From Desulfobacteraceae bacterium (GTDB taxonomy: Bacteria > Desulfobacterota > Desulfobacteria > Desulfobacterales > JACKCP01), in contig JACKCP010000007.1 in NCBI GenBank assembly GCA_020633955.1, forward strand, positions 62,001 to 126,000: 64,000 nt of DNA, given 5' to 3'. A program made the position numbers and the translations under genes. The notes under the pieces were generated by a model. That model was not told the origin of the DNA and made no database searches. It was given only the letters and a program-made list of their open reading frames with translations. Of this stretch, positions 63,423 to 64,000 are shown piece after piece. Each line of letters opens with the position of its first letter. Positions within the stretch are counted from its first letter, which is position 1.

Positions 63423-64000
63423 ATGAGTATGTTACGTTTTACTAAGGGAAATGATGTTCTTGGTACCGCAAACAGGGGTAATCCTGCCGAGTCAAGTCTT
63501 TGTACACTTTGCCGCGCAGACTGCACAGGCAAGTGTGAAACATGGATGTCTTCAATGATCGGAAGAAAGCTTCTATATCCAAGAGACTTTGGTGTTGTTA
63601 CTGCCGGTGCAAACAATATTACCCATACAGGGATTTCATACAATGCATTAAGAATCCAGGGTTATGCCTATGGTTCAAAAGGCATGGCACCAGGTCTTTC
63701 AAATGATCCTGATGACTGTATTTTCCCAAACGTTTCCCTTGAAAGCGAATTTGGACAGGAAATCAAAACCAAGGTAAGAGTTCCTATTATGACAGGTGCT
63801 CTTGGTTCAACATTTATTGCTGCAAAATACTGGGATTCTTTTGCAATAGGATGCTCCCTTGTAGGTGCACCTATTGTTGTCGGAGAAAACGTTGTTGGTG
63901 TTGATAAAGAGTCAGTTCTCGAAGGCGGTAAAATTGTAAAGGCACCTGAGCTTGACAGAAGAATTGATACTTATCTGAGATATAATGACGGATACGGTGC
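63423..64000 (+). CDS. FMN-dependent glutamate-synthase-related protein (partial)
   Basis: At least 192 codons, running off the window. The ATG at 63423 follows GGAGGAG. A Cys cluster (CTLCRADCTGKC, about residues 27-38) suggests an iron-sulfur or zinc site, then IGRKLLYPRDFG, the GPS-type RVPIMTGALGSTFIAAKYW and VGAPIVVGENVVG segments match the FMN-binding domain of the glutamate synthase large subunit (GltB-like). Stand-alone GltB-domain proteins are common in anaerobic deltaproteobacteria and act in glutamate synthesis or related amidotransfer. The NifA-like activator 2 kb away might control it; that is an inference. Confidence 0.8.
   Translation, partial: MSMLRFTKGNDVLGTANRGNPAESSLCTLCRADCTGKCETWMSSMIGRKLLYPRDFGVVTAGANNITHTGISYNALRIQGYAYGSKGMAPGLSNDPDDCIFPNVSLESEFGQEIKTKVRVPIMTGALGSTFIAAKYWDSFAIGCSLVGAPIVVGENVVGVDKESVLEGGKIVKAPELDRRIDTYLRYNDGYG

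Overview
The window is AT-rich bacterial DNA, probably from a flagellated, anaerobic deltaproteobacterium (Desulfobacterota, sulfate-reducer-like). The clues are -24/-12 (sigma-54) promoters in front of flagellar operons, a NifA-like GAF/AAA+/Fis regulator, a FlgJ without muramidase domain, a short CbiX-type chelatase, Ig-repeat surface proteins and a glutamate-synthase-like FMN protein. The taxon is an inference from gene content; no rRNA is present.

Layout. 1-9.9 kb: the start of a divergent gene, a GT2 glycosyltransferase overlapping cbiX, a hybrid histidine kinase, a small outer-membrane barrel protein, and two exported Ig-repeat proteins with a small membrane protein. 10.1-16 kb: the sigma-54 operon fliK-flgD-flgE, closed by a terminator. 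16-25.2 kb: a non-flagellar block with a nucleotidyltransferase, a short Rho, a decayed REP-associated transposase, a ParE/Phd-type toxin-antitoxin pair, cydDC and malic enzyme. 25.4-41.1 kb: fliLMNOPQR-flhBA-flhFG-fliA, then a very unusual repetitive FliL-like protein, a DUF6115-like protein, and a second FliK-like/FlhB-tail pair. 41.2-52.5 kb: a sigma-54 promoter and flgF-flgG-flgA-flgH-flgI-flgJ-flgN-flgK-flgL. 52.8-55.2 kb: legB-like and neuD-like sugar genes, plausibly for flagellin glycosylation. 55.3-64 kb: an alpha/beta hydrolase, a hemolysin-III protein, a chemoreceptor, the NifA-like activator, ychF and the start of a glutamate-synthase-related gene.

The most striking object is the protein encoded at 35693-38586. 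Its long acidic cytoplasmic part carries about twenty copies of a motif (SQDDIDSLF type) like the CheY-binding N-terminus of FliM. It is followed by one membrane helix and a FliL-like periplasmic domain. About a dozen copies lie in near-identical 81-bp tandem repeats, and the reading frame is broken within one repeat. It could act as a membrane-tethered multivalent CheY-binding scaffold at the motor.

A second theme is expansion of the axial proteins. FlgD has a duplicated C-terminal module, FlgE is 933 residues, FlgK is 1126 and FlgL is 884. FlgK and FlgL share a recurring ~110-residue module.

A third theme is intergenic repeats. One family is a ~166-bp element that folds into a long hairpin (three copies, one internally deleted). 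The other is a ~145-bp palindromic family with at least eight full or partial copies. All copies lie between genes.
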